47,500 bases of DNA from Sporodiniella umbellata (lineage: Eukaryota; Mucoromycota; Mucoromycetes; Mucorales; Rhizopodaceae): assembly GCA_025677835.1 (NCBI GenBank), contig JAIXMR010000089.1, forward strand, positions 1 through 47,500, read 5' to 3'. The notes below the pieces were generated by a model. The model was not told the origin of the DNA. It was given only the letters and a program-made list of their open reading frames with translations, and made no database searches. The translations under genes were made by a program, and so were the position numbers. Each line of letters starts with the position of its first letter. Positions within the stretch are counted from its first letter, which is position 1. This document shows, one piece after another, positions 22,759-34,331 of this stretch.

Positions 22759-23293
22759 ATGAGCCAAAAAAAACAGAAATTAGATCTAGATCCCTGTGAA
22801 GATGAAGATGAAAGTTTTCAGTGTATGTTCTGTCTGGATAATTGGACAAGCAAAGGTGCCCACAAGTTAGTAAGTTTGAGGTGCGGCCACCTGTTTGGTG
22901 AAAGGAAAGCATGTCCACTTTGACATTTAAGTTTCTTTTGATTTTAACATTTGATTCATTTTAATAGCTGCATATTACGTTGGATTGAAAACAGAAATGA
23001 AAAGTTAGGAATCAAAGGCGTCACCTGTCCTATTTGTTTGTAAGTAGTTGCACCAGTAGACATTTAGTAATGCAATATATAGAAAACAGATCAAAACAAA
23101 AGATATTAGGATTGTTCAACCAGTGCGACTTGTTGTAAAGGATACTTCTGAGGTGGAAAAGATTCTAAAAGAGTTAGACACCGTGAAAATGGAGATCAAA
23201 AAGCAACAGAATGCTTTACAACTCTCAAAGCTGGCTTTGAGTATGTGTCAAAGAGAATTGTCAAAAATAGAAAAAGAAGGCTCCGAACTTTAA
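22759..23293 (+). CDS. Small RING-finger protein with coiled coil (RFWD3-like N-terminal region)
   Basis: Probable E3 ubiquitin ligase. Proposed exons 22759-22904, 22968-23039 and 23083-23293 give 142 residues. An acidic start (LDPCEDEDESF) leads into a RING: CMFCLDNW, then RCGHLFGE|S, CILRWIENR and TCPICLKQ, so all eight zinc ligands can be placed. IKTKDIRIVQPVRLVVKD follows, then a coiled coil of about 50 residues ending at the stop. RFWD3 has the same RING-coiled coil order but adds WD repeats, absent here. The first intron has to begin with GA rather than GT to keep the RING in frame. Role in DNA-damage ubiquitination would be inference only. Confidence 0.7.
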
Positions 23294-23351
23294 AACTGCA
23301 CCTTTTTTCCCCCTCATTTTCTATTTTTTTTAATTTTATTGTTGTATCATT

Positions 23352-26071
23352 ATGCCTACCACTGCTGACATTTCACTTTTCATACCCGAAACAAACACCC
23401 TAAATGCACTCGATGATTTACTTACACCTTTAAAGATAGAAGTAAGAATTTTTAAACAATAAAAAGACAAACTCTAGAAAGACTTTGTATTTATTACTTT
23501 GCGTTGATTTTAAGGATGACCCAAAGGAAATCAGTGAGAGCGAAGATGAAGAAGACTTCACATTTGATGATTTTGACGGTAAAGCATAAACTCATGCTTC
23601 ATTTGCTGGCTGACTTGCTTACTTAAAATACAACAAAGATAGCCTTCTTGACGCCACGTTAGACAAGGATATGGATTTGCGTGATTATGCAGAAAAGTTA
23701 GCTACAGAAAAAAAATTGGCGCAAGAAGAACTCGAAAAAAACTGTAAAGTTTATAAGCGCCTAATGCCCTTTTATTTACGCTTGAAATTTATAGACCTGA
23801 ACAATGTACAGTCGTTTGTTGATTTGCATACTGAGATAGAGGTAATGATATAAAAGAAGCCAAAAGCCAGTCGTCTGTTTATTTAAGCGTGTAATATACT
23901 TAAAAAAAAAGTCTTGCGATCAAGTACTTGGCCGTATGGAAGAGCTCCTAAATGCTTTTCAAAGCGACCTTGGTAATATCAGTGGCGAGATTGAGAACTT
24001 GCAAGAAAAGTCTACTTTTATGAGTGTCAAATTGAAAAACCGAAAGGTATCAATGAGCTATATGCCTACCACTTGATGTAGTTAACCGTTTGATTTCCAA
24101 GACACTTGAAGGAAGACTGGGGAAAGCGCTTCAAGGAATGGTCCTTCCTCCATATACCATCAAGTACGTTTTAAGAGTACATACAGTCTTATAGAGTCTT
24201 ACTGTTTCCATGACTACTTTTTTTTTTCCAGGAAAATCACAGAGGAAGAGGTAGATGAAGTATGGTTAGAGTACATAACAACTATCAACAAACAAATGCG
24301 ATTTATAAAGGCAAACCAACATCGTCCCATAAAATCCCTACAAAACGTAGGGCCAGAGTTAGAAAAGTTACGGCTTAAAGCAGCATCCACAATTCGTGAT
24401 TTTTTTTTGTCCCGTATTCAGCTTCTTTGCGTTCCGAATGCCAATATTCAAATTATGCAGCAATCTGTATTTTTGAAATATAAGGAGTTGAACAGTTTTG
24501 TAATGGAAAGACATCACGACGCTGCATCAGAAATCAGACAGACATACATTAATGCCTTAAAATGGTATTTTCAAAACCATTTTGAAAGATATAGCAAAGG
24601 CCTATTAAAATTGCAGGTAAAGGGGGGAAAAAAGGGGGGAAAAGGAAGAAAAGAGTACAAATTGTTTTTAGATGGTCTCTGCAGAAAAAAATGATATGAT
24701 TGGTTCAGATGAAGGCAACCGGAAAGTGGGGTTGTTTGGAAATAGTACAAAAATAGCTTTGAACAAAACAAACCTTTTTGCTTTAGGAGACCGAAGTGAC
24801 ACATTAAGAATTCAGGACCCTGGTGTTATTTTAGTACATGCCGCAGAGGCAAAAGAACAAGTAAGTAAAAAAAGAAGAAATTAAACAACGCCTTTGAATT
24901 AAGCACAGTTCTTTCTAAAAAGAAATATCAATTCGAACAACTATTTCGAAGCTTCAATTTAACGCTTATCGATAATGCAAGTTCTGAGTACCTGTTTGTT
25001 AATGAGTTTTTCTCAAGAGAATCTAAATCACCAACGGATAATGTCAAAACGATTTTCCAGTCCATATTCGAACCTACTGAAAGAGTGGGTATGCAGTTTA
25101 CTAAAGCATATGTAGAAAGCAGCTACGATGCAGTCGGTTTACTACTTTGTATCCGTATCAATACGCAACTGGCTTTAGAACTACAGCGAAGGCGCGTACC
25201 TGTTCTGGAAGGATATACCAATGCGACTAACATGTTACTGTGGCCACGGTTTCAGTATATCATGTCCCTACATATAGAAAGCTTGAAAAAGCTTTTTCAT
25301 AGTAAATCTTCAGCCAAAGATATACATCCCCATTATGTATGTTTGTTCTTTTTTTTTTCTTTTTTGAAAATAGTGGTTGTAGCTAACTAAACTTATTCAC
25401 CAAAAGGTTACCCGAAGATATGCAGAGTTTGCGGCCTCTTTATCGGTCTTAAACGATGGGTATGATGATGCTATCTTGTCTAATACCGTGCATAGAATAC
25501 GTGACGAATTTGAGGCAGTTCTTTCGCGTATGTCGAATGAATTTTCAGACTCCCCCAAACGTATAGCTTTTCTCGTGAATAACTATGATTTGATCATTTC
25601 TGTATTTCAGGTAATTGAGAACGAGTTTGGCCTATTAGGAAGTTAATTAAGCACCTTTATATATAGGAAACTCATAGTCGTGCTGTTGAAAACGAAGTCA
25701 ACTATTTCAAGCAACTTCTCTCACTTCAAACCAGTGCATTTGTAGATGAGCAGCTGAAACCTTATTTTGGGACCATGGTTCAGTGCGTTCATAATTCGGA
25801 TGCGTGCTCTATTCCTGATTTGGAACGAATCTCTTCTCATTTTACGCAAACTTGGCGTCAGTCTCTTAAAATGATCAATGCATCCGTTATTCAATATTTC
25901 TCAAACTTTAAAAACGGGACAAGTGTACTCCATGCTGTTTTAGCCCAATTGATCGTCTACTATACGAAATTCCTGGATGTCCTGGAGAAAAGGGGCATTT
26001 TAGTAAGACTTCATCCTGTAGGAGTTCAAACGGTGATGGTGGAAATCAAAAAGTTCAGAAGTACATTTTAA
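23352..26071 (+). CDS. VPS52: GARP/EARP tethering subunit Vps52
   Basis: Subunit of the GARP complex that tethers endosome-derived vesicles at the trans-Golgi network. Exons: 23352-23441, 23515-23578, 23639-23841, 23912-24046, about 24081-24163, 24232-24616, 24672-24860, 24923-25336, 25407-25610 and 25667-26071. N-terminal coiled coil (DYAEKLATEKKLAQEELEKN, then SGEIENLQEKSTFMSVKLKNRK), then VWLEYITTINKQMRFIKANQ. The Vps52 core contains KALQGMVLPPYTIKKITEEE and GYTNATNMLLWPRFQYIMSL, a strongly conserved stretch. It ends ...VEIKKFRSTF. Total about 720 residues, close to metazoan Vps52. All exon phases agree except at intron 4 (24047-24081), where a one-base discrepancy appears. Intron 6 is very G-rich (24617-24640). 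Confidence 0.92.
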
Positions 26072-26193
26072 AATAGAAAAACAAGTGTATTATAGATTGA
26101 TGTATAAATAAAATAGCAGAAAATAATAGTAACAGTAGCAGTAGGTGCATTAATAGCAATATAACAGTTTACAGACTCCAAAAAAAAAAAAAA

Positions 26194-28076
26194 TTATTCA
26201 GTTACCCATGAACTACCACGTTTTAGCCATTTTGCTAAAAGAATTGTAACATCTCGTATCACAAAACCTCCCACCACGGTATCGATCCCATTGCATACGA
26301 TATTAATTCGCATTATGATTTTATCGTACTGGTAATCGTTGGTCCTTCTTTTTTCTTCCTCATAATAGTCTAGCCAGCTCTCTAGTCACATTTTCATGTT
26401 AGATATAATTATAAAATCTCTAATTTAACTATTTACCCAGGACGTGAAGTTTACGAAACAGCTTTTCTAAGCTCTCAATATAGTTTCTATAGCCGTCTTC
26501 TCTATTTATTTATTTGAAAAAAAAAAAGATTCAGTTACACCATTTCTATACTCATTTTTTCTTTTTGTACAAACCCTTTTGATAAACCAAAAGCATTGAT
26601 ACGCTCCACCGATTTGGTCAGCTTTGATCCCCACGAGATAAACGATTGGCTTGTCTTTCTCCCGCCTTCAGGTTTTGTATTGGTATGGTTTAGCGATTGG
26701 TTGTCGTTAGATATTTGACTGCTGCTCTCTGTGTTTTTTTTAGGGTTTTCGCCTCTTAATTTTTTTGAAAAATTCTTTTTCAACTTTTCTATAGACGCTC
26801 CAATCGAGTCAATCAATTTCAAAGAGCTCTCTAAGTTACCCATGGAAGTCCAGCTTTCAAGTCGAGACACATCGCTTATAATAGTATTACATGCTGACAC
26901 TTTAAAATCCACATGTGGTAGTTTTACATTGGTTTGCTGCCTAGCTGAAAGATTAGCTCTAGTCATTAGAAACTGACAAAGTTGTTCTTACCATAGACTT
27001 TTGGGTATATAAAGGTTTTTTGTGATATATGCACCTTGCTGCATGCTCTTTTCTATTGCTAAAATCAGTTCCAGGTTGTGATGTCCTTTAATCTCATCCA
27101 AGTTTTTGGTTTGGTCTTTGATGAAATGACCAAATAAAGGACCGTCGTTGCTAGGTACGTAAGTTGCAGACTTGCGGTTAACAAGACCTTCCACTGATAA
27201 TCTATTGGCAGCCTTTTTTCTTATTGATCCAAGCAGCCGATTGGGCTGTTGAGTTTTGGGTTGATCGTCGCTTACGGTATCTATGGTTGATAAGGATGAA
27301 GTCCTTGGTATCTTGAATTCGCTACTAGCTCTCAAACGTATCGATTTTACTGAGCTTTCTTCTTTTTTAAACGAGCTCAGCTTTAGTGAGGGTGCCCTTT
27401 TCGTCTCAATTGCTTTCCCCTCTTTCTTTTCTTCCGTATGAAGCTGCCAACCATTGTCTGCAAGACTATCTACCTTTTCAATGCCCGTCTGTCTTTCGGT
27501 TTGCTTGGCAACGTTTTTAGAGGCTTGTTTTACAAAAGGCTCTACAATTTCGTTGTTTCTAAACTCGACAGACCCTATCTTTCTTACAATTGCCTTTTGT
27601 AATGTATGATTAACTAGCCAATCATCCTCGTCGTCGTCGTCTTCTATTTCGGCAGCTAAAAGTCGAATGCGGTCAGAATATGAGTCGTGCTACCAAATAT
27701 AAATAAATAAAAAAAGGGAAAAGAAAATATAAAAAGGAATGGGCTATGAGAAAGTACATAGCCTCCCCTCCCCCTTTTTTTTTTTTTTTTTTTTTTAGGT
27801 TTTGTGCCTTACAATTTCCTGTAAACGCTTTTTATCGCTTTCCTTGTCAATTAAAGTGAGCACTTTATCTAACAGTTCAACAGCTTCTCTGTAGGCTTGA
27901 ATAGCACCCACAATATCATTAATCGAATCACATTGAACGGCAATGTTAGCTTTTTGTAATGCTGAATGCAAAATTATTTTGGAAGCTTGTTTAGGCTCTT
28001 TTTGCTCAAAACTATGTGCTGATGGTAAAACACTCGATTCTACGCTCATGAGGGAACAAGAAGGGGAAAAGACCAT
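26194..28076 (-). CDS. MIT-domain protein, conserved fungal type
   Basis: The MIT domain is a three-helix module that binds ESCRT-III tails or microtubules. Exons: 28076-27813, 27689-26992, 26940-26539, 26501-26437 and 26381-26194, in frame, 538 residues. The MIT domain is at residues 35-95 (SALQKANIAVQCDSINDIVG, AYREAVELLDKVLTLIDKES, and IHDSYSDRIRLLAAEIED across the first splice). A long charged, Ser-rich linker follows. A second conserved region begins at GPLFGHFIKD, IKGHHNLELILAIEKSMQQG, LYIPKSLW|QQTNVKLPHVD and ends with RNYIESLEKLFRKLHVL|ESWLDYYEEEK and a C-terminal TVVGGFVIRDVTILLAKWLK. There is no AAA ATPase, so it is not Vps4. A trafficking role is inferred from the MIT domain. The start could also be the Met at codon 10. 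Confidence 0.82.
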
Positions 28077-28828
28077 ATAAAGAATTCCCTATTTATATTG
28101 TATTCCCCTTACAGCCATCGGAAATGGAATTTTTTATAGTGAGCTTGACACTGACTGTTTTTTTTTAAAAAAAAAGGAAAAATGTGAGCGCAATTAATCT
28201 AAAAAAGGATGTGGAGCTTTTTATGGGATGAATGCAAAAGGGATATAAAAAATAGGGATAGGCAGAATTTTCTATCCCAAGGAATCTCTATCAAATAGAG
28301 ATTACTAGAAATTTAAGAAAAAAAAAAGAGCCAATAGCCTTTTTTTCATTTCGCTTTTTTACCAGTCAACAATGAAGCCTACACAGTGATAAACGCCCTT
28401 TATACTATTCCTGTACTGGTATTTTCTCAAGCCAATATCAATTAACCAGGTTAGTAAAAGTTTCTTCAGTAACACTCCTTTATCGCGCATTTACAAGGTG
28501 TTTTTTTAAAGTTGGACTATCTTTATATGAAAAGAACTGCTTCGTTTCAATTCATGCTTTTTTTTTTGTCTGTTGTTCTTGTTATTGTTATGAAAACAGT
28601 GTTCTTTTGTATAAAAAAAATCGCTACAAATATGCATATGTAGTACTCGGTTTTATAATTATATACTAACAGCATTATGTTGTTTAAGGAAACAAACTGA
28701 AAACACCAACTTGATGACAACAAACAGCCCAATTGATTATTTTTATCAAACAGGAGTAAACTACAATCAAAATTAAGATCATTGTTGATGTGATTTTTTT
28801 ATGCTCTAGACTGAACATTTCTATATAA
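28077..28828. other. Non-coding region upstream of the MIT gene
   Basis: Contains a T9A9 palindrome (28158-28175) and A/T-rich DNA. The minus-strand 61-codon frame at 28547 is unsupported. Confidence 0.4.
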
Positions 28829-29038
28829 ATGGGTGTTTCACTTTTTAAAAACACTTCTGCTTCAATCCCATTTCAAATAGCACACATTTTTACCCGGTGC
28901 TCAAAAACAGCACAGGATATATGGATAGGGTCTTTGCTTTCTATGCGAAAAACTACAAGCCAATATAGAGTATTCGACGAATATGAGGGCACTTTGACAG
29001 AGCTTTGGGAAAGTATACTAAACCGTCTAAATATCTAG
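28829..29038 (+). CDS. Possible small ORF (69 aa), unrecognised
   Basis: A frame beginning MGVSLFKNTSASIPFQIAHI, ending TLTELWESILNRLNI, preceded by a TATA-like CTATATAAATG. Composition is protein-like and free of translated homopolymer, but there is no family match. It may be chance or one exon of something larger. Confidence 0.25.
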   Translation: MGVSLFKNTSASIPFQIAHIFTRCSKTAQDIWIGSLLSMRKTTSQYRVFDEYEGTLTELWESILNRLNI

Positions 29039-30056
29039 GCTTTATTTCTCTTGTATGAAACAAATCAGTCAGCTTTTGTAACGCCTACGGCTTTTAAGCC
29101 TCTTCTATACCTTTTGTACCTTACCATTGTCGAAGAGAAAACAATTGCTTCCTAGAGCTATTTAATTTACACACAAGCACATAAAAAAGAGAGACTGCTT
29201 CTATTGTTTCTTGAGTTTGTGGATAGTAGCTGAGAGACAGAGGCATTCGCAGATAATTTTTAGTTTAACAAAATACAAGGTGTCTCATTTTCATATACTA
29301 ATGCAGTAGTAGCAATGTTTTGTTTCAATATGCCGAAAACGCAATACTGTGTAACATGCTAACTTGAGCGACTTTTTGTTCATATTAGATATATTTATAG
29401 AATACATCGTTGTAAAAACTAAACAGTACTGATAGGCTAACTACAGTATGTTTTGTCAAGTATATAAAATCCAAAGTATTATACCGATTTACTGTCGGTG
29501 TAGTGTTTTTTTGTTAAAAAAAAACTTGGCTCTAGTCAAAAATGATAAAGTAGTTTATACAACTCGAGCAAGACTTAGGCACATGTCATTACTAAACATT
29601 AAAATACTTGCAAAGAGCAGACTTAACGAATGTTGTACCTACTCTTTTGTTTATTAAAAGTAGTCTGAAGTCCAAACTCTACTGATTGTTTCCCGTCGAA
29701 AGTTAGAATATTCCTTTTTTGGAAAACGGCCATTGAGCTTTATAATTTGGCACATACCTTTGGTATGATTGTCTGCATATTCGAAATGTAGGGGTTTTAG
29801 GTTAGTGTGCAGTATAATACGAGAGAATGAAGTCATAAATTTAGACAGTTTGAAAAAAAAAAAAAAAAAACTCCCATTAGTACTCCCGGTAACAACTGTA
29901 AAGCAACTCAGGCTTCAAGGAAAGTTCAGCTAGTTGTTTTTGCAAGAATATATGCCTTAAGGCACTTGACGCTTTTTCGGAACTATATTTACTTGAAATA
30001 GTGCAAGTTGGCTTTTTTTTCGTTTATATATAATTTTCTGTATTTATTCGACATAT
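29039..30056. other. Non-coding interval before the MoCF-domain gene
   Basis: AT-rich. Frames at 29448 (+) and 29654 (-) are short and unrecognised. An A18 tract lies at about 29853-29870. A TATA-like TATATATAATT lies about 30 bases upstream of the next start (30025-30036). Confidence 0.4.
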
Positions 30057-31040
30057 ATGTTTTTTTCTTTTACGGTTAGAGCGCGCACTCTAGTTTCACG
30101 ACATTATTCCACAATGAGCCAGAAGCAAATAAAAAATGCTGCCTGCTGTATTATTGGCGATGAAATATTAAATGGCAAGACAAGAGATTCAAATGCTCAT
30201 TTTTTAGGTACACTTTTCGAAGAACAAATCCTTGCTTTTCTATTCTTTTTTTTTTTTCTGTTCTCTCTTACATTCAAAGTGTTCTAACGACAAAAAGCCA
30301 GCCAAATACCTTTTTGATTTAGGCATTGACTTGAAAAGAGTTGAAACGATTCCTGACGATTACAGCATGATTGCCGAAACTGTTCGACGATTATCGAGTC
30401 AACACGATCTCGTTTTTACGAGTGGAGGAATAGGTACTAACAGCAATGGAGCCTAAGAAAGAGACACCTGACTTTTTGAGTAGGGCCCACCCATGACGAT
30501 ATAACATATTCTGCTATCGCCAAAGCTTATTCACTTCCACTCACTTTGGATAATGAAACGTGTCGATTAATGGAACAGTCTTCGCGAGATCGTATTCCTG
30601 ATTGGAAGTTGACTGAGGAACGAAAGAGGATGGCAATATTTCCAGAGCCATCAACCAAGTTGAGACCAGACGTAAAGTATTGGGTACCCGTTGTTGTGGT
30701 CAATGAGAATATCCATATCTTACCAGGAATTCCGCGTCTTTTTGAAGGTCTTATGGACTCTCTCAAACCTCACTTTCAAGAAATGGTGGGCGATTTGAAG
30801 AGCTATCATCGTGTACAAATAGCTACGAGTTTGGGAGAAGGGGATATCGCCCAGTTTTTGACGCAAGTGCAAGACATGGCAGGCGAAATCAAGATTGGAA
30901 GTTACCCCAAGTGGGGAGTTCAAGAAGGCGTAAGAGTAGTTGTTAGTATTGTAGGAAAGGACCAGGACAAAGTAGAAAAAATTAGTCAAGAAGTCATGTC
31001 TGGTATTAAAGGTTGGGCTTACAATTCAAAGGAAAGTTAA
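30057..31040 (+). CDS. MoCF-domain (MoaB/Mog-like, FLAD1 N-terminal-like) protein, probably mitochondrial
   Basis: Exons 30057-30207, 30302-30433 and 30484-31040, all GT...AG, give 279 residues. The N-terminus MFFSFTVRARTLVSRHYST has the Arg/Ser pattern of a mitochondrial presequence. The molybdopterin-binding fold follows: CIIGDEILNGKTRDSNAHFL|AKYLFDLGIDLKRVE, IPDDYSMIAETVRRL, LVFTSGGIG|PTHDDITYSAIAKA, and later VWVNENIHILPGIPRLFE-type sequence (here VVVVNENIHILPGIPRLFE). Similar domains occur in CinA and in the N-terminus of eukaryotic FAD synthase FLAD1. The FAD-synthase (PAPS reductase-like) domain is absent and there is no room for it, so flavin-nucleotide hydrolase or a related activity is possible but not shown. 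Confidence 0.88.
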
Positions 31041-33312
31041 TAAACGTAATATATTTCAGTATATACATCTGTATCTTATTATGTGTATGACTGTTTTGCA
31101 GATACTACTATTTTAATGGAATTTCTTCTAAATCGAATTACCTATTCGGCTGAAATGGCCTTCAAACAATTTTAAGACTCTAGTTGCTAGACTCACTGAG
31201 AAGGTGTTTCAAACATTAAATTGGCCTAATTGTCGTATCTATGCATCTTGTATAAAGTTTTCCTATCTAAAGAAAAAAAGATTTCTCTAGTTACGTTGCT
31301 CTATAAAGTGTTCATATTTGATGTATATGTAGTAACAGTACCGTTCGTAAAGACTGAAGCTCGAGGTTGTGGCACAAAAGGTAGGTTTTTTTTAAAAAAA
31401 AAAAAAAAAAAAAGTCCTAAGCTATAAATGGCAGCTTAAAGCTGGTAGTAATGCAGAATAATAGATATGTAAGTCAAACCTGCTATGCAAGTTAGCCACA
31501 GTATCGCTTTCATAATAAAATCTGAAAATCATGTAGCATGGCAAGCTATCGCTTAAAATATTCAAAACAAAATAAATAAATAAAAAGAGCATTGCTGTAC
31601 AGTGAAATCATGCTACAAGACTTTGTAGATATGAAGGTGTCAGTAAATTCTAACAACTGATACATATCTGAACATTGTTTTCTTACTCTTACTACAGGCA
31701 ACACATATGTGCCACCTTCAAGAGTAGTGAAAAAATCAAAATATAGTAAAAAAAAAAAAAAGGCTAGTCTTTTAAAATAAAAAACTTGTTAAAAAAAACA
31801 CAGAAATGCTTTTAAGGATTCAGGAAATAAAAAAGAGAGAATTCAGCGACAAAAAAGATTTTAAAGTATGTATGAATATAATCTATTGACAAAAGTATAG
31901 ATATCTAGTGGAATTGTTTTTGAAGTTTTACTTTTATATTTCCTTTTTTTTTTTTGAAAAGTTTTCAAAACATGTTTTGTGTGTATTCAAACTGGTTTTC
32001 TTTGTACTTTAGATTTCAGTTGGTTGTTTTTAAAGGGTGGTACTTATCGACAACTATCTTGATGAGAGACTGACTTTTTTCAAAAACCCACCCAGGCCCA
32101 ATGCTCCCCCCCTCTTTTTTTTTTTTTTTTTTTGTAACAAACCCAAGATGTTGTACAAACTTAACATCAAGGTTTTCTTGTAGGGCTGTTTTCAATTCGC
32201 CAGTCTCAAGTATCTAAGGGTTTTTTTAAACTTGATTTAGCCCTGAAAGGAGCGTTTCAAAAGCACTTAAGGGGGCCTTGGTCAGAATTTTGAGTAAGCC
32301 AATCGCCAAAGTTGTTGATGTGGTAGCCCTATTAGGTCTGTATGGCAAAAAGTCCTCCCCTTATTTTTTATGTGGTGATGGGCTACAACTTTCATTTGCC
32401 GATAACGTTATAAGAGTGAAACTCTAAATGGTTCATATGTGATAGTAGAGTTGTTTGGTTGAAATAGTTACACATAGGTACTGTCTAGATACAAGATACA
32501 GCTCGTGTAATCTTAAGCAACCGCCTTATTTTAAATGTTTTATTGTTTAAAAACCATCTTCTACAGCAAATTTTGACTATTGTTACGTTGTCTCTAATAG
32601 AGAGAGCGGTTTGATGATATCAACGAACATTATCAAATTTTCTTCGTTTTGTCTTGACTTTATCTACATTGGACTTTTGGTTTAACAGATTCTAAGAGGC
32701 CTTATTCGTTGGATAGCTGTTTCAAAAGAGAGAGAAAGGAATTATGTAAGACTGTACCTAGTTTTTGGAACAACATGGGCTGTATAGCAGCTTGCTTTTT
32801 TCTTTTTGGACCTCTGCACTGTATTCTATTTGTATAAAAAACACAAAAGAATTTATAATAAACAATATTTTGAACAAGTTTTTTGTAAATATATAGATCT
32901 TAAATAATACTTGTTTGTTTCTTTTGAAAAATGCAAACTAAAGAAAAAAAGAATATGATTATTTAAATAAAACTGTGAAAATAGGGCATTGTATAATTAT
33001 TTTTGATCATAAAACTTGATCAGGATGTGATTGATCCAATGCGCTCAGACTTTATTAAATGTTATTTTGTATAAAAATTACAGGAAAGAGTTTGACCTAT
33101 AAATGGCTCTATAACTCTACAGTTCTGTACTTTTTTTTATAGAAAAAAATCAAGATGATATACATTTATCGTAAAATCACGAATTAAAAAAAAGCACCCA
33201 AGCTGGAAAAAAAGAGGCCTGTGATTGGCCTATGATATCCTTTTTAATTGGCTGTAAAGTCGCTTGTAAGTTAACTACACTTTTTTTCTTTATAGTTTTT
33301 TGTTAGTAGAGC
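31041..33312. other. Long non-coding interval
   Basis: AT-rich with a T8A19 palindrome (31386-31412), T18 (about 32115-32133) and scattered poly(A). An open stretch without ATG at about 32237-32429 could encode a 60-odd residue peptide (ending LSFADNVIRVKL) behind an AG, but no partner exon or family was found. No gene is called. Confidence 0.4.
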
Positions 33313-34331
33313 ATGGCGAATGTGGCACAGGAGTTCAATCTAGAAATGGTTTGAAAGAAATTTTGTTTTTTAAACTAAATGCAAGTTTTCATTGGACTCT
33401 TTTTTTTTTTCTTTGCTTTTCGCATAGACAAATGTCCCTAGAGAATACATAAAAGATATACTTCGAGGTACAAAGAAAAAACCCTTTTGAGAAAAAAAAA
33501 AGCAAAAAGACAACAAAAGATAAAGAGTAAATGAAGAGCGATAATGACTCAATGAAGAAGAGTAGGTGTAATGCATTCCATATTCTTTCACCGTTTACTT
33601 GGAATTGTTATACCTCGAGAACTTCGAGTTCTCAATACAACTGTGGTAATGAAAAAAAAAAAAAAAAAAAAAAAAAAGAAAAGCAAAATGTCTTTGACTT
33701 GTATAGATCGATAAATTGGAGAAAAAACAAAAGAGCTTACTTGTACCTTTATTGTTTAGTCTATCACAGATAGTCAAGAAGTAGAAGACTTGATAGAAGA
33801 AAAGATTATAGAATTTATGCACAACTCAAACTCGGCTCGTATCAAACAGGGCAAAGTAGGAGTATTACTTTGGTTAAAGAAAAAAGGAATCCGTGAAGTC
33901 TAATTATATATAGCTAGCGGTTTTATTCTACGAAAAGAGACTCAAGAAGAACTGGTTATCTTTCACAAGAGGGGAGGAGCTTGTATGTTGGGAACAATGG
34001 AATATCACAGTTCATCTGATATCATCACCTGGATCTGAACACGGTAAAAGGTGTAATTGAAGACAACTTGGATTGTGCTTATAGGGCTTTATTTTTTTAA
34101 AAAAAAAAAAAAAAAAAAATAGAGAAGCTAAAAGCGATACGGCATGTGGAAAACCAGCTATCACAAAGCTTACTCTCTATTCTTAGACTTGTCAATGAAC
34201 AAAAAGAGCATATTCCATCCATTACCACTGTAGACGCACACCCTTTTCCGTATCAGATTGCGATACAATCTAATACAGAGTCCTGGGGGGCAACCATCAA
34301 ACGCATGCTTGTGACTGAAGCACCCACATAG
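33313..34331 (+). CDS. ATG101: Autophagy-initiation HORMA protein ATG101
   Basis: Partner of Atg13 in the Atg1/ULK kinase complex. Six small exons: 33313-33348, 33428-33467, 33566-33645, 33760-33855, 33914-34043 and 34123-34331. All have GT...AG introns and join in frame to 196 residues (family about 200-220). Conserved parts: MANVAQEFNLEM start, DILRGVMHSIFFHRLLGIV, EVEDLIEEKIIEFM, GKLAVLFYEKRLKKNWLSF, ELVCWEQWNITVHLIS, LSILRLVNEQKEHIPSITT and HPFPYQIAIQSNTESWGATI, with KRMLVTEAPT at the C-terminus. The KKNWLSF stretch lies where the exposed WF finger sits in known ATG101. Two introns contain long poly(A) tracts (33651-33677 and 34099-34119). No single exon alone is long enough to reveal the gene. 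Confidence 0.92.
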
